DNA of 64,000 nt from Thunnus maccoyii (Eukaryota > Chordata > Actinopteri > Scombriformes > Scombridae). How positions within the stretch are numbered: position 1 is the stretch's first letter; the number at the start of each line of letters is the position of its first letter. The notes below the pieces were generated by a model. The model was not told where the DNA came from. It searched no databases and saw only the letters and a program-made list of their open reading frames with translations. Made by a program: the position numbers and the translations under genes. The DNA lies in contig NC_056537.1 in NCBI RefSeq assembly GCF_910596095.1, positions 3,758,574-3,822,573 of the forward strand, written 5' to 3'. Below are positions 1-12,403 of this stretch, in pieces.

Positions 1-1
1 C

Positions 2-3000
2 TTACCTCACCCTTCATCTAGCAGTGAACAAACAGCATCAAATTCAATACCAAACATCAGTGCAATTGTGGAGGATCTGGATGCCCTGGCAGCCTTGGCT
101 CATCAGAGGAGATTCAAGAATCTGAAGCTTTCTGAACCCAAACTGTGTTCAAAAGACTCTCTCTTTAAACACACATGCAGGTTTTGTTCCAAAGTACTTG
201 GGAGTGACAGTGCCTTGCAAATTCATTTGCGATCACACACTGGAGAAAGGCCATATAAATGCAACATCTGTGGAAACAGGTTCTCCACTCGCGGGAATTT
301 GAAGGTTCATTTCCAGAAGCACAAAGAGAGATATCCACACATCCAAATGAACCCTTGTCCAGTTCCACAGCACCCAAATAGTATCAGAACCAATGCTGGG
401 ATTAGTCATAGTATGTCCATGTCACCAGAGAAAGAAAGCTGGCTGGATAAGTTGCCATCCCTGGCTGCAACTACCTCTGGTTCCCTGAAACAGTCAGAGT
501 CAACCAACCTGTCATCTCTCAAGGCTCTTAAGCAAGAAGAGCAGCCTATCTCAGTACCAATTCCCCGTGCTCAAGGTGAGCTTTACTTTGATTCATCAGG
601 AAGCTTTGACTCCACCTCAACAGCAAACCCTACAATAACTTCTGAATCATTTGAGAGCAGCCAACAAAGAACAATGAATCTTAAAAGTGAAGATGTAAAC
701 CCATCTTTTAACTTTATCTCAAAAGTGATGACCACAAAGTCAGTGGAATCAGCCAATGTTATACCCAAACTATTCACCCACCCAGATTCTACCTCATTTT
801 CAGGATTTCATTCATTCAAACGCTCTGAGAACCCTGAACCCCAGCTGCTATCAGAGAACTCTAACAAAAGTGTGTCGGACCCAAATGAGTGTGTCATCTG
901 CCATCGCATACTCAGTTGTCAGAGTGCCCTGAGGATGCATTATCGGACACATACAGGGGAGCGTCCGTACCAGTGTCAAGTGTGTTGTCGAGCCTTCACC
1001 ACCAAAGGAAACCTGAAGACACACCAAGCTGTTCACCGTGCAACAATCCCATTGAGAGTCCAGCACTCGTGTCCCATCTGCCAAAAGAAGTTCACCAATG
1101 CTGTGGTCCTACAGCAACATGTACACATGCATATGGAAGGTCACATACCCAGTGCAGACCTTACAGATCGGAAATACACAGCAGATTGTAATGAAGGATT
1201 CAGAGACAGAACAAAACTGAATCACATAAACAACATTTCGGATGACAATAATGAGGGTTTTTGTGACAACAGATTGTCTAGATTCAAATCTTTGTCTATC
1301 CATTTGGTCCCATCATCATTTGATAAAAGCCCTTTTGATGCTCTCAAGAAGACGAGTTACCAGCTCCAATGGATCAAGACAGAGAAACCAGACGAAAGTT
1401 GTCAAACAAACAACAAACAGGCTGCTGAAAGCGGTCAATGCAATGGCACATTCTCAATGTCTGACAGTTCCTCTTCCACTCAGTCTATGTCCCCAAGCAG
1501 TCAAGCTTCAGTGTATTTAAAACCTGACAAACCGTTCCAGACGTGGCTCAACTCAACCACTTTAACGCTTTGCGCATCTGCCACAGCGCCAACTGACCTA
1601 AAATTATTTAGCCACGCAGACGATTCTCCAAGCTTGATTCACAACCTGCATGAGAAGGGGATCTTTAAGAACACTTACTGTGACATATGTGGAAAGACTT
1701 TTGCCTGTCAAAGTGCCTTGGATATCCACTATAGAAGCCATACCAAGGAGAGACCTTTTATCTGCACAACATGCAACAGGGGCTTTTCCACAAAGGGGAA
1801 TCTCAAACAACACATGCTGACACATCAAATGAGGGACTTCCCACCACGTCTCTTTGAACCCTCCAATCCTAACCTAACACCAAACCATAATGGCTCCATG
1901 TTATCCACTGGCTCACCAACTGTGAAGACAGAGGTGACAGCGTTCCTGAGCCCCTCTGTTATTAATAGTAGGGATCGCTGTGATGACGTATGTGCTGTTG
2001 CACCACCTCGACGGACACCCAAACAGCACCACTGCAACACTTGTGGGAAGAGCTTCTCCTCCTCCAGTGCTCTGCAGATCCATGAGAGGACTCACACCGG
2101 GGAGAGGCCATTCGCCTGCACCGTCTGTGGACGAGCTTTTACTACCAAAGGAAACCTAAAGGTTTGTTTCACCTATACAGTTTGGCTTTCATGAACATCA
2201 CAAAGCATTCTCCTGCATTAGAGGTATTATCAGTAAAGTATGGCTCTTTGGTAACATGCAGGAAACATCGGCAACACATGCCACTCCGATTTATTTTATT
2301 TTTTCAAGTTACACATTGGGATTTTATTTACAAATTTTAAGCTAACCCATTAGTTGTAATACTCCAGATGTAGTAATAGTTTTTGTCACTAATTTATTAT
2401 AATAAATATCAGACTTATTTGTTGGGTTAGGGTTAGACTGCCTGGATGTCATTACAGTGTGTACATCTAGATGACTTAACTCATTTTATTCAGGAAAATA
2501 TCTCTTCCACTGAGCACAAACAAAGCCTGCCTCACATTTAGTGCTTATTGTGTTTAATGTCGGTATGAAATGACTAATGGCTTGTAAGACAAGGCACAAA
2601 AAGAGCTAATGTTAGCTAAATCATTGGTTGCTTACCTGTCCTGCCCTGAAATATAATGACATCTCAGGATTGAAGTTTTTCAGATTCTGAGGCTTCTTCC
2701 ACCTTTCAAATGTTGCACCAATGTTCATTTGAGTTTTGTAAAAACAAACCGTGTGCATTTCAAATTGGGTAGTTCATGATCCCTGAGAAATTAGAGTATT
2801 CCTTGCACGTACACAGGGCCAGATCTGCTTTGCCTGGTATGAAAACTGAAAATCTGAGCAGCCACTGAAGAAAAACTGAACAACAAAATTTGTTGACCCT
2901 TCTGATGATAAATCATAGTCAGCTTGTGAAAAGACCAGGTAATAACTTACTGATTGCACCTTTGAATGAAATATGGTGTTCCTTGTCTTTAAATATGGAC

Positions 3001-5200
3001 CATGTGACTGCCAGGGTTAGGGTTAAACTTTGGAGAAGAGTTACTGTATGCTTTAAAAATGAGGAATTGCAATTCTGGTAGGTCCCACACGGTCTAGCAG
3101 TTAGGATTCCTGGTTTGGTTTTCCTGGTTTTCAATTAACTAATTTATCAAAATTAAACCAATTTAGGAGTTTAACAGTTCTGCTTGACAAATATTTCTGT
3201 CCTAGGATGTGCCTGGCCACCTGTTAGAGTATAAATCCCTGTAATATAAAGGACCACATGGTCTAGTGGTTAGGATTCTGGGTTTTTCCCCAGGCTGCCA
3301 TGGTTCAACTCCCAGTATGGCAAAGAAGATATATATATAGAAAAGATACTGATGACTGACATTAGAGTGTTAATAAATATAATGTAAGAACCTTTAAGTC
3401 CCATATGGTCTAGCGGTCAGGATTCTTGGTTTTCACCAAGGCAGCTAAACCCAGTTCAACTCCTGCTATGGGAATGGATGGATATGAACATTGCATTGTA
3501 CAGGGATCAGTCAAAGTCACTGTGTTAGTATGTACTATTAACCGTTATCAAGATGTCTTGTGCGGTAGAGCGCAATCTCTACCAGCATCAGATTTTTGTC
3601 GGAGAAAAAACAAGCAGCCCAAACTAACCAGTCACACTCCTCTTTGTAAGCACCGTAGCTGTGAACTGTAGTTACATTTTTGAGGAGGTGAATGTCAGCC
3701 ACGGCGGAATTATTAACTCATCTTAAAGGCCTGGGCACACAAAAATTTAAAGGTCTAGTGTGTATGATTTAGTGGCATGGTACGATGAGGTTGCAGATTG
3801 CAACCAACTGAATACCCCTTCCAAGCATGTAGGAGAACCTATGGTGGCCGTGAAACTTGCAAAAAACATGAAAGTCCCTCTCTTGAGCCAGTGTTTGGTT
3901 TGTCCATTCTGGGCTGCTGTAGAAACATGGCGGTGCAACAAGGCGGCCGCCATGGAAGGGGACCCGTTCCCTATGAAGATATAAAGGGCTCAGTCTATGG
4001 TAACGAAAACATAATGATTATTACTTTCACAGGATTATACACTGATTAAAACATACTTATGAAAACATACCTATGTTGCCTTTCAAGCTCTGGAAACATG
4101 CCCTGCTACCTCGGACAGAAGCGATTTGTGCTAACATGAAGTAACCTGAAACTTGTAGAAATATTGCAACAATAGTCTGACTCAGCGCAACTCCTGGTGC
4201 CGGGGAGAGCAGCAGGTGAGCCAACTGTCAATCACAGCTGTCAATCACCGCCCCCACGGCAGACATCAAAGCTACTATAAGTCTTTAAATCTTATAGACA
4301 GATCAATAATTCAGCACACTTATTAGAGGGCCTGAATCTAGCGATGGAGACCAGAATGACCCCTTGAGAAAACAATATTGACTTAGTATTTCTAGCAAGA
4401 AATTGACATTTTTTGAATGGGAGTCAATTGGAGCCACCATCTAGTGGCCATTTAAGGTACTTCAGCCTCAAACCATGTCAGTCGCTGCTTTGTCTGGACA
4501 CACCAGTTTCCTGTAAACGAACAAATGTATATGGTATGTTAAGAACTATTTATGGTGTGACCATTTTCTGGAGGACTTTTTAAGTTATGATCACAGTAAA
4601 GTGACCAACAGTGACACACCACTTCCCATACCGGGAGTCGAACCCGGGCCACCTGGGTGAAAACCAGGAATCCTAACCGCTAGACCATATGGGAGTTGCA
4701 AATTGTTGTGTTATAACTTCACCAGCAAGAGAAAATGGCTTAATCACAATAATAATAATTGAAATGAATTGATTTCTACAGGACTGTTTTAAAGGCAGGT
4801 GGGATCAAGGCATTTAGAGATATCAGCATGTACAAAATGGTAACCACTGACTGCCCTTTTACAGGTTCATATGGGAACTCACATGTGGAACAGCGCCCCG
4901 AGCAGGAGAGGCCGCAGACTGTCTGTAGACAGGTCATCAGTGGGATTTGGGACTCGTCCTGTTAAACTTCCCGAGCCGCCACAGAAGACTTCAGAGACTG
5001 TTTACCACTGGAACCAAAGTCCACAGCTTTTCTCCACAAGTCTGAAGACAAATGATGTTTGTATGATTCAGGGTGGAGGCTCGTCCTTCTCAGTACATAA
5101 TGGACTGAAGGAAAAGACACCTGTAGAAAGCTCAGGTGTTTGTCACCTTACAGACCAGAGAGACCCTCTTGTTGTTAATGTGGTGAATGATAATAATTAA
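2..5200 (+). CDS. sall1: Spalt-like zinc-finger transcription factor, SALL1 type (3' part)
   Basis: Nuclear C2H2 zinc-finger transcription factor and repressor of the SALL family. Coding exons seen are 2-2161 (open at the window edge) and 4865-5200, joined in phase 0 at AAG|gtttgt and cttttacag|GTT, giving 831 residues. Zinc fingers lie in the SALL1/SALL3 order: a pair at about 172-322, a triplet at about 889-1131, a pair at about 1678-1827, and a last pair from about 2032. The final finger is split by the intron: its cysteines are in the first exon and its histidines in the second. The pair with [20 protein letters not shown] argues against SALL4, which lacks it. After the last finger comes the conserved [16 protein letters not shown]. 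Possible SUMO sites of the KxE type occur at about 527, 679, 1373 and 1922. The linkers are shorter than in human SALL1 (about 1324 aa). The N-terminal C2HC finger and start codon are outside the window. Paralogue (sall1a or sall1b) is not resolved; SALL1 over SALL3 rests partly on snx20 as neighbour. Confidence 0.9.
3083..3120 (+). pseudogene. tRNA-Glu 5'-half fragment
   Basis: Matches the first half of tRNA-Glu (acceptor strand, D arm with GGTCTAGCAGTTAGG, start of anticodon stem), then diverges after the TTCCTGGTTT region. There is no T arm or B box. It is a truncated copy of the intact gene 1.5 kb downstream on the other strand. Confidence 0.7.
3252..3323 (+). pseudogene. Decayed tRNA-Glu-like sequence, anticodon changed
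   Basis: Full-length (72 nt) match to tRNA-Glu with recognisable A box (GGTCTAGTGGTTAGG) and B box (GGTTCAACTCC). Aligned by position, the anticodon loop reads TTTTTCC, so the Glu TTC anticodon is replaced by TTT. The anticodon stem and the acceptor stem have mismatches (5' gaccaca against 3' tatggca). Probably not functional. Confidence 0.7.
3399..3474 (+). pseudogene. tRNA-Glu pseudogene with intact acceptor stem
   Basis: The 7-bp acceptor stem TCCCATA/TATGGGA and the anticodon loop TTTTCAC (anticodon TTC) are kept with a 5-bp stem (CTTGG/CAAGG). The variable/T-arm region is about 4 nt longer than in the intact copy and the T stem does not pair well (ACCCA against CCTGC). This looks like a degraded copy; weak transcription from its boxes cannot be ruled out. 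Confidence 0.65.
3745..4100. mobile_element. MITE relic, same family as 24.49-24.79 kb
   Basis: Begins with a 'taaaggtctagtgtgta...tttagtggcat' end and contains a core of the type 'gggctgctgtagaaacatggcggtgcaac'. The complete copy at 24.49-24.79 kb has the same end and the same core in reverse orientation. It is degenerate, lacks the second end, and encodes nothing. Confidence 0.6.
4623..4694 (-). tRNA. tRNA-Glu (anticodon TTC)
   Basis: On the minus strand all arms of tRNA-Glu are intact: acceptor TCCCATA/TATGGGA with discriminator A, D arm in GGTCTAGCGGTTAGGATT, anticodon stem CCTGG/CCAGG around loop TTTTCAC (anticodon TTC), and T arm CCCGG-GTTCGACT-CCGGG type. The A box and B box (GGTTCGACTCC) match the RNA polymerase III consensus. 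It would decode GAA/GAG in translation. It sits inside the last sall1 intron, antisense to the host gene, about 170 bp upstream of the final exon. CCA is not encoded, as expected in eukaryotes. Confidence 0.93.
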
Positions 5201-5418
5201 GAGGGTGGTCACTGCTGATTCACTGATTTGATGCAAGATAGGAACAACAGGATGGCTTAATTATTTAAGAACATAAATAGTGTGTAGCTCTGATGTTAAG
5301 ATGTAGTTAAATGTTAATATATTCAATGCAAAGCACACATTTTGTTTGTAACTTACCAGTTTTATACAGTTTTGCTGTGTGAATGTACAGCTGACATACA
5401 GGAAATGTGTAACATCCA

Positions 5419-5424
5419 AATAAA
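5419..5424 (+). promoter_or_regulatory. Candidate sall1 polyadenylation signal
   Basis: Canonical AATAAA lies 219 nt after the sall1 stop codon in an AT-rich 3' UTR. It is the first AATAAA downstream. Other sites further on cannot be excluded. Confidence 0.5.
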
Positions 5425-6449
5425 AAGTGTAATGTTATCATGTGCAACAGATTTTAAAACATGTAGGTTATCTTTGTCTCAAATTATTACATACCTAAAA
5501 AAAAGCAAATATATTTATGCCTCCTACACTGTAGGGGTCATATTTGTGTAATGCTTTGAGTTTCTCTGGTTCTGTTTATTCTATGATTTCATCAATTACA
5601 GTTATTGATTTGTTGACAACTAGCCTACATAAGGCCTCTGCTTGTCAGTCATAGGCTCAATTCGATTCCATCCCCTACATCCTCCCCCTACCCACTCTGA
5701 CTCTGTTTGCATCTTTGCATGGAGTCTCCATCACATTAAGTGCTATTAGTGCTTCCAAAACGCAGGTGACCTACACTCTACACTGCATCTGAATACCCCC
5801 AGTGTAGACACAGAGACAGAGCACTCACTGCTGCTGCTGCTCTGCTAATGTGCTGCTCACATTATGCTTGCAGTCTAGACACGGGGTAACTCAGACACAC
5901 ATTTGGTATTGTCATGCACAAATCACAGAATTAGAGGTTACATTGTATTTTGGTTCCAGTAAGGGCTTCCGATCGTTTGCGGGTATATTTATACCCTCCA
6001 CAGCTGTAAAAGTGGAGACACACTGGATCGGTTGACAGATGTCAAGTCGACGGATCCTATTCATTTTCTATGCAGAGCAGTGGACCCAGCCGCACGGTGC
6101 ATGATGGATACGGCATGGACAGTTGACGTACCAATCGCTGTATCTGACTTTGCATAATCATAATCATAGTCAATTTTAACTTTATGCAAATTAGTCCATC
6201 CAGCACAACACACCCGGCTTACGAAACTCAGATGAAACTGTCAAACTACACAGTGCTGATCACAGCGGACAGGATGCAGCTCTGCATTCAAACAAAATCC
6301 GGCAATGCAACGCCTTCCCGCAGGGTTGTGCGAAGGTGTGGGCGTGTTTATTTGTGTTTTAGAATGAAATCGCCATCTGATTTACGGCTTTGCTCTCACC
6401 AGCACCGCTCGCTCTCTTCGTTCACTCTCTAGCTCACTCGACCACCACT

Positions 6450-6451
<2 letters not shown>

Positions 6452-6488
<37 letters not shown>
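6452..6488. repeat. (CT)n microsatellite
   Basis: Uninterrupted CT dinucleotide run of about 37 nt, followed by a short GT-rich stretch. Confidence 0.95.
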
Positions 6489-6491
<3 letters not shown>

Positions 6492-8260
6492 GTTGTGTGT
6501 TGCTGTGTGTTTACAAACACCCACCAACAAATCCTGCATAGTATACCTTTAAAATACCTTGTGGGCTGATTTGGACAGTTGGTTGAACTGGAGTTATGTT
6601 TGGGATGTCCTGTTATACAATTTTAATGGACAATACCTCCAGCTAATTAGAAATACATACTACAATATGATACAATACTATTATTCTATAATGTGGCACA
6701 TTAAAATGTGTAAACACACACCTCTTAAAGGTGAAGTGCAGGTTTCCAGGTGTCCTATGTGTAAAAAGTAGTAGGTCTATAAAGCCTTTTGTGTCTCCAG
6801 AAGGAGTTGTGTGAAATCTGATAAATTGCCTCAAGTGATGTAATTTGAGATAGCGTCAGTCGGGGCTGACGACTACAAGTTTGAAAAATGATAAAAATCT
6901 GGGGTGTGGAGTTAGAAAGAAGCAAGGTTATCAGACCTCTGTAGCCTGCTCCACAATCTCCAGTAGCATTGTGGGTAATGTAGGCACCAGGTTTTGACAG
7001 GATATAAAAGACATTGGGCCTCATGCAAGAACATTTTCATATTCTTATTCTAAAACTATCCTAAAAGAAAAAAAAAGACTTTTTTCTGTGAGGTTTGCTT
7101 GTATGAGTGTTCCAAGTCGGATTCAACAAACTTTCTTACCGGCCTGAACATCTTGTAAATCACTCATCTCAGCCTGATGAATGGTCATGTAATTGGTGAC
7201 CCTAGATTTGTGAAACTCTCAAGAGATTCGTAAGGAAGTAGTAACTTTAACCCACACCACGTTTCAAGTGATCATTTTAACCCAAACCATCATATTTTCC
7301 CGAACCCGAACCGAGTGGTCTTTGTGCCTAATCCTTAACCTTAACATTAGCGTTGTCACAGCATAAAACAGTGAGACAAGAAGATGTTGAAGCGGCTCAT
7401 GAGAGTTTCCAAAATCTAGGGTGACCATCTAGACATGACCCTGATGAATATCACCTGTTCATGTGGAGGTGCGCATTCATGAGATGTGATCATTGATATA
7501 ATCAACGCCCCTAAAATTGCCATATAAGGCGACCTGTTCCGCTCCGTTTCATTCACGGAAATGTTACCAAAGAGTTCACACCACAGAGCTTCAAGTTCTG
7601 TTTTCAGAAACCAGCAGACAAAAGCATAAGAAGTTGAGGAGTGTCAGTAGTCGATGACCTGAAACAATTAGAAAATATAAACACAACGACGTGTCATTAG
7701 AGCAGCACTGTAGTGTGACAGAAATAAAGAGGGAATGCTTTAATGTGAAGGTAGATGCTAAAAAACATCTTTCTAAAGCAAAGCGGTCTGTGATGGGAGG
7801 CAGTCGCTTGCTTTAGTCATAAACTTTATTTTAGTTAATTTCAGTATCATATTTAAATTCCAGATTCATTCAGATTAAGACATTATAATTACAAGTCAAA
7901 CGAGTGTTTTCCCCTTGTGAAGAAACGTCTATACGAGAAAACGCCTCAAAGTTTCTTAAATCACTTGAGTCTCTTAAGAACGAATCTGTTCGTACGAGCG
8001 GTTCATGCATCCTTTTTTTTCTTTTATTCTGTCAAACATGTTAAAGGAGTGAAGCACTATTTTAATGACTATCCCGCTCACTGTCATGTCCAGTCGATGT
8101 TGAAGAGCTCTGTTGTGTTCATATCTGACCTCTGAAAGCTCCTCTCTTCCATCACTGCAGACTGATGAGTGTTCAGCTTCCACACAGAGAACTAAAGCCT
8201 GAAACAAAACCTGCACAAAGCCTCTCAAAGATAGATATCTGTAACAGACAGACATGAATC

Positions 8261-8264
<4 letters not shown>

Positions 8265-8298
<34 letters not shown>
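8265..8298. repeat. (CA)n microsatellite
   Basis: About 17 uninterrupted CA units. Confidence 0.95.
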
Positions 8299-8301
<3 letters not shown>

Positions 8302-11300
8302 GAATGCATTTGAGCACATCACACACACTGTTTTACTGTACTTTTAAATGGATACTGATCATGTGCCATAAAGCCATAAAACATATAACATACAAAGGGT
8401 TTTATAAATTAGAGGAATCACAGCTCACTGACATGAAAAGTTTCTATGATTTCAGGTACAGAATTAGAAGCAAAAAAAGTAGCAGCAACTCTGACTAAAA
8501 CAGGATAAAACTGTTTATTTAATAATAAAAAGAAATTATTTAATATTAAATCTTTCAAGCCTTAAAAAAATAAATAAATTTACATATAAGTAGGACGAGC
8601 GTTCATTGATTTTCTTGTGGTATTTTACTATTGCCCAAAACATCTGTGTGTTTATGTGGACAATCCACTGATTTTCAAATATCAAAGTCGGTTTACTAAT
8701 CACGGTTGTCTCATTCAGTCTGTGAAAACAGTTGTATAACGTCCACTGTGACACCGGAGGGAGATTTCCAGTCGAAAAACACTGGTGATATTTTACTGAT
8801 AGTGACGTTTAAATGAACACGTTTGGAACGTGAGCGAAGGTGTCGGAGTCGTACGTCAGACAAGAGAAGTTTGGGAATCACAGAAGTAAAGTTTCTCTTA
8901 AATCAACTTCCTGAAAGCTTAATCTCCATATCTTTTACCAACATGTATAGTTTTATCTATTAAAACAGGACTAAACTAGATTCCTCATCATGATATTATC
9001 ATTTATCAGCCCCTGAATCTTCACATTGGCCGAAGAGAAAATCCTGGATATCCACAGAGAGCCACTTTGCTTTCTGTGTTATTTTCACATGTGTGGTGTT
9101 AACTCCGTCCATGACAGAAACAGCACAAAGCTCCCAGCAGCTTACTTAAAAAACAAAACAAAAAGAAAAAACTCATCGCTGGCAAACAAAGGTGCTTTTC
9201 TGATCATTGCATATTTCACATCAAAACTGCCGCAGTCAGCATGTTGTTTGCAAGATGGCATTTCCTTTGTAAGCATTTCAGCAGTGATCACGGCACCTTT
9301 GTTACTCTGACAATGGAAATATTCAATAACAAGAAGACCTGCCAAATCTGCGACGAGGCCGAAATCTGCCTGCACGTCCCTCCCCAGCTGAGCCCCCGCT
9401 GTCCGTTAATAACACAGCGGCGAGTCCGCTGCACACATCATCTCTGATCATAAAGCGGAGGTTGGTTAACGAGGGAGAGGACGACCGCAGCTTCAGCTCT
9501 GTTCAGTCAGATGACTTCATGTTTGCTCTCAGGTCTGACGTGTGAGCAGCGGCGTAGAACAAAAACCTGAACATATGCAGCCTCTGTGGGCCCCCTGACC
9601 TTTATAACAAGACTGTCCTCCCAAGAAAAACAACAATAGGTCATACTGTCAGTCACACAAAAACCACATATAGTTACGTTTGAGTGACAGATGCAGTGTA
9701 GCAGCTGTAGTAATAATGACCCGAAGCAGTGGTGCAGTTCAGACGACGTACAGTATTTATAAGTTGACAGTTTTCCTCCACTTTTCAAAAACCGTAACTA
9801 TGATCGACCCCTAACCTCAACCAACGATGAAGGTCACCTAACATTAAGGAATTAGTAACTTCACATTTATCTAACCTTAAAGCTCAATTTATGGTCCCTC
9901 AGAACTGGTTCGCACCATCAGAAATCAAATGTGTTTATAGTTGTTCTGAACGGCTTCACTAAAAGACAGAGTGAACAGCCGACCATCATAAAGAGAGGAG
10001 GGAGATGGAGGAGATGCGATATTGTTTAAATACAGGAATAACAACACATATTTTCAGACAGTCTCTCCCGGTCATAGTGTTGCACTCGTTTCTTCACGTG
10101 AAAAGTGACAGAAGTAGTAGTAAAGCCACCTCCACACAGCTGGCCAATCCCTGCGTGAAGTGTGAATGGTAGCTTGTCTGTTTTGGAAAGTTGCAGAAAT
10201 GGTAATGCACAGCTCCCTCCCTTATCTGTCATTGGAAAGAAGGTGCAAGAGGAGGTTTAATGGGCATTTCCACCGTCCGACAAACATGTCTGGAGGAATA
10301 TACAGCCATCATTTTTTAACAGTGATAGATAGACAAATGATGTTGTCCTGTTACTGCCGATAGAGGCGCCAGATTAGAAAACGCTCCTATTGAGTAGTTC
10401 TGGAGTCACATGGTCAAACCACACATTTAGAAAGAAATATTCTGTCGAACTATTCATTCAGCCAGATAATAAAAAACAGATAAAAACAAACCCGTCCTCC
10501 CATGTTTGGGCCTTTGGTTGCTGGTTCCACTCTTCCCCTCACTGACAGCTCGGTACTTTATATGAGCTTCTTCATGTGAGCAGGTGAAGAGCGGCGCTGT
10601 GTTCTGACGTTATCTCCGTTACACTGTCAGACTAATTAGCATCAGTTTACAGCCGTTGGTCCTCTCAGCTCGTCGTCACACTATCAGGGCCGTTCATCAC
10701 TCCTGATAAATGTTACCTGGTTGCTTCAATTTGCATAAACTCACAAATCACTGAATGAAGACGCTCTGAAAATGACGCTATGAGAGCGCTGAGAATGAAC
10801 AAAAACACACAGCGAACCAATGAGCTGAAACCTGCTATAAGTTAAGTTGATATTATTTGACATGTACATCACAATAGCATTGGAACTGCAACATATAATT
10901 ATGCACAAGCACCAGATGCATTGTATTCAATGTTGACACCTGTCCACAGGAGGCTTTAAAATAGTTTAAGTAGAAAAAAGAAAAAAAAGTAAAAGCATAA
11001 GAAATGAAAATAAAAATACATCCACTAAAATACAGATGTGTCTATACAGGTGAGTGTTGTTTCTCTTTTAGCCATAATTTAACACCTCTATTGTTGCATT
11101 TTCAGACAGTTCCATAGTTTTGCCTATTGTCTAAATGAGGTTTTGCAAATTGCAATGCGACAGTTACGCTGCTGGAGAGCTGATGTCTTATAACAAACAA
11201 ATGACTCTACACAAAAAACATTGAATTCATTGGCAACTGTTGCTTTATCAGAGATATGTTCCTTAATAAAGCTCTGAGTACTTCTATTAACACAACTTTG

Positions 11301-12057
11301 TAACAAAAATACACCTGTGTTGTAGAATCACCATCATTTCACAATATTATTAAAAGAAAGACTTTTGTTATTATGGAATTTAAACAGTAAAATGTAATTT
11401 CAGTGTATGTCCTGCTATCACAGCCGTTCTGTAGAATCACCATCATTTGACTTTATGTTTTTAAAGACAGACGTGTCACATTTGTAGCATTAAAGGATTT
11501 TCTCAGAATATTCCTTTTTTTAAGTATTTTATTAACACGACCATGTGAAAATGCTTTCATGTTGTATGATCACTGATATTGGCCGTCTTTGTAACAGAAA
11601 GCCTTGCTTTTATTTTTTTAAATTATGAATTTTTAATGTAAAATTAATTTCTTGGTGTGTTTTTACTAACAAAACCTTGTAAGAAAACACAGTCATAATG
11701 TAGAAAAACAAGTGCTGACCTTATATATATATAGAATTATAGAATTTTATTGTAAATTGATGCAAAAAATCTAAAAACAGCTATTAACTGTAAATGTTTG
11801 GACACTCAACAATTTTCTATAAAAATTTGTAATGCGTGTGAAACGGTGTGAAATATTACCGCGCATTGTATATAATTTTTAATTTTTTTGCAGTGTACTA
11901 CAGCACTTCAGTGCGCGCTGTGCTACACTGTAGTACACTTCATCAGTGTTTAAATGTAGTTTCTGCCTCTTTCCTGCAACTCTCGTGTTTGTCAGGATGT
12001 TTTATTCAACTGGGAAGTCTCTGGTAGATTTGATGAGCTGAGTTTGTGTTTACAGCA

Positions 12058-12403
12058 GGGCTGCAGCTAACGAGTACTTGCGATATCAATTAATCTGTTT
12101 GATCATTTAATCAATGAAATGTTAAAAAAGAATGAAAAAAATGACATTCACTGTTTCTCAGAGCCCACGGTGATGTCTTCAATTCCCTTGTTTAGTCTGA
12201 CTAACAGTCCAAAACCTTAAAATGTTAATTTACTGTCAAATATGACAAAGAAAAGCAGCAAACTGTTAGATTTTAGAGGCTGGAACCAAAGAACTTTTAG
12301 TATTTTTGCTTGAAGAATGAGTGAGATGATTATTATATCACCAAAATAGTTGCAGATTCCCGTTTTTTTTCCGATCAGCTAATCGACTAATCGTTGCAGC
12401 TCG
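12058..12403. mobile_element. hAT-like MITE of the 'ctgcaactaacgatta' family, copy 1
   Basis: Ends in 'ggctgcagctaacga' and, inverted, 'aatcgttgcagctc'. The interior shows the family's signature order: 'cagagccca.g.tgatgtcttcaa', 'cttgttt.gtctgac', 'agcagcaaa', 'gctggaaccaaagaa.tttt'. Diverged from the copies at 23.2, 28.7, 53.7 and 62.6 kb. No coding capacity. Confidence 0.7.

Larger units (their letters stand above)
2162..4864 (+). other. sall1 last intron and its contents
   Basis: GT-AG intron of 2.7 kb between the last two coding exons of the spalt-like gene. It starts gtttgt and ends ccttttacag. It holds four tRNA-Glu-like sequences (three plus, one minus), a transposon relic around 3745-4100, and otherwise AT-rich sequence without recognisable coding potential. 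Confidence 0.85.
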
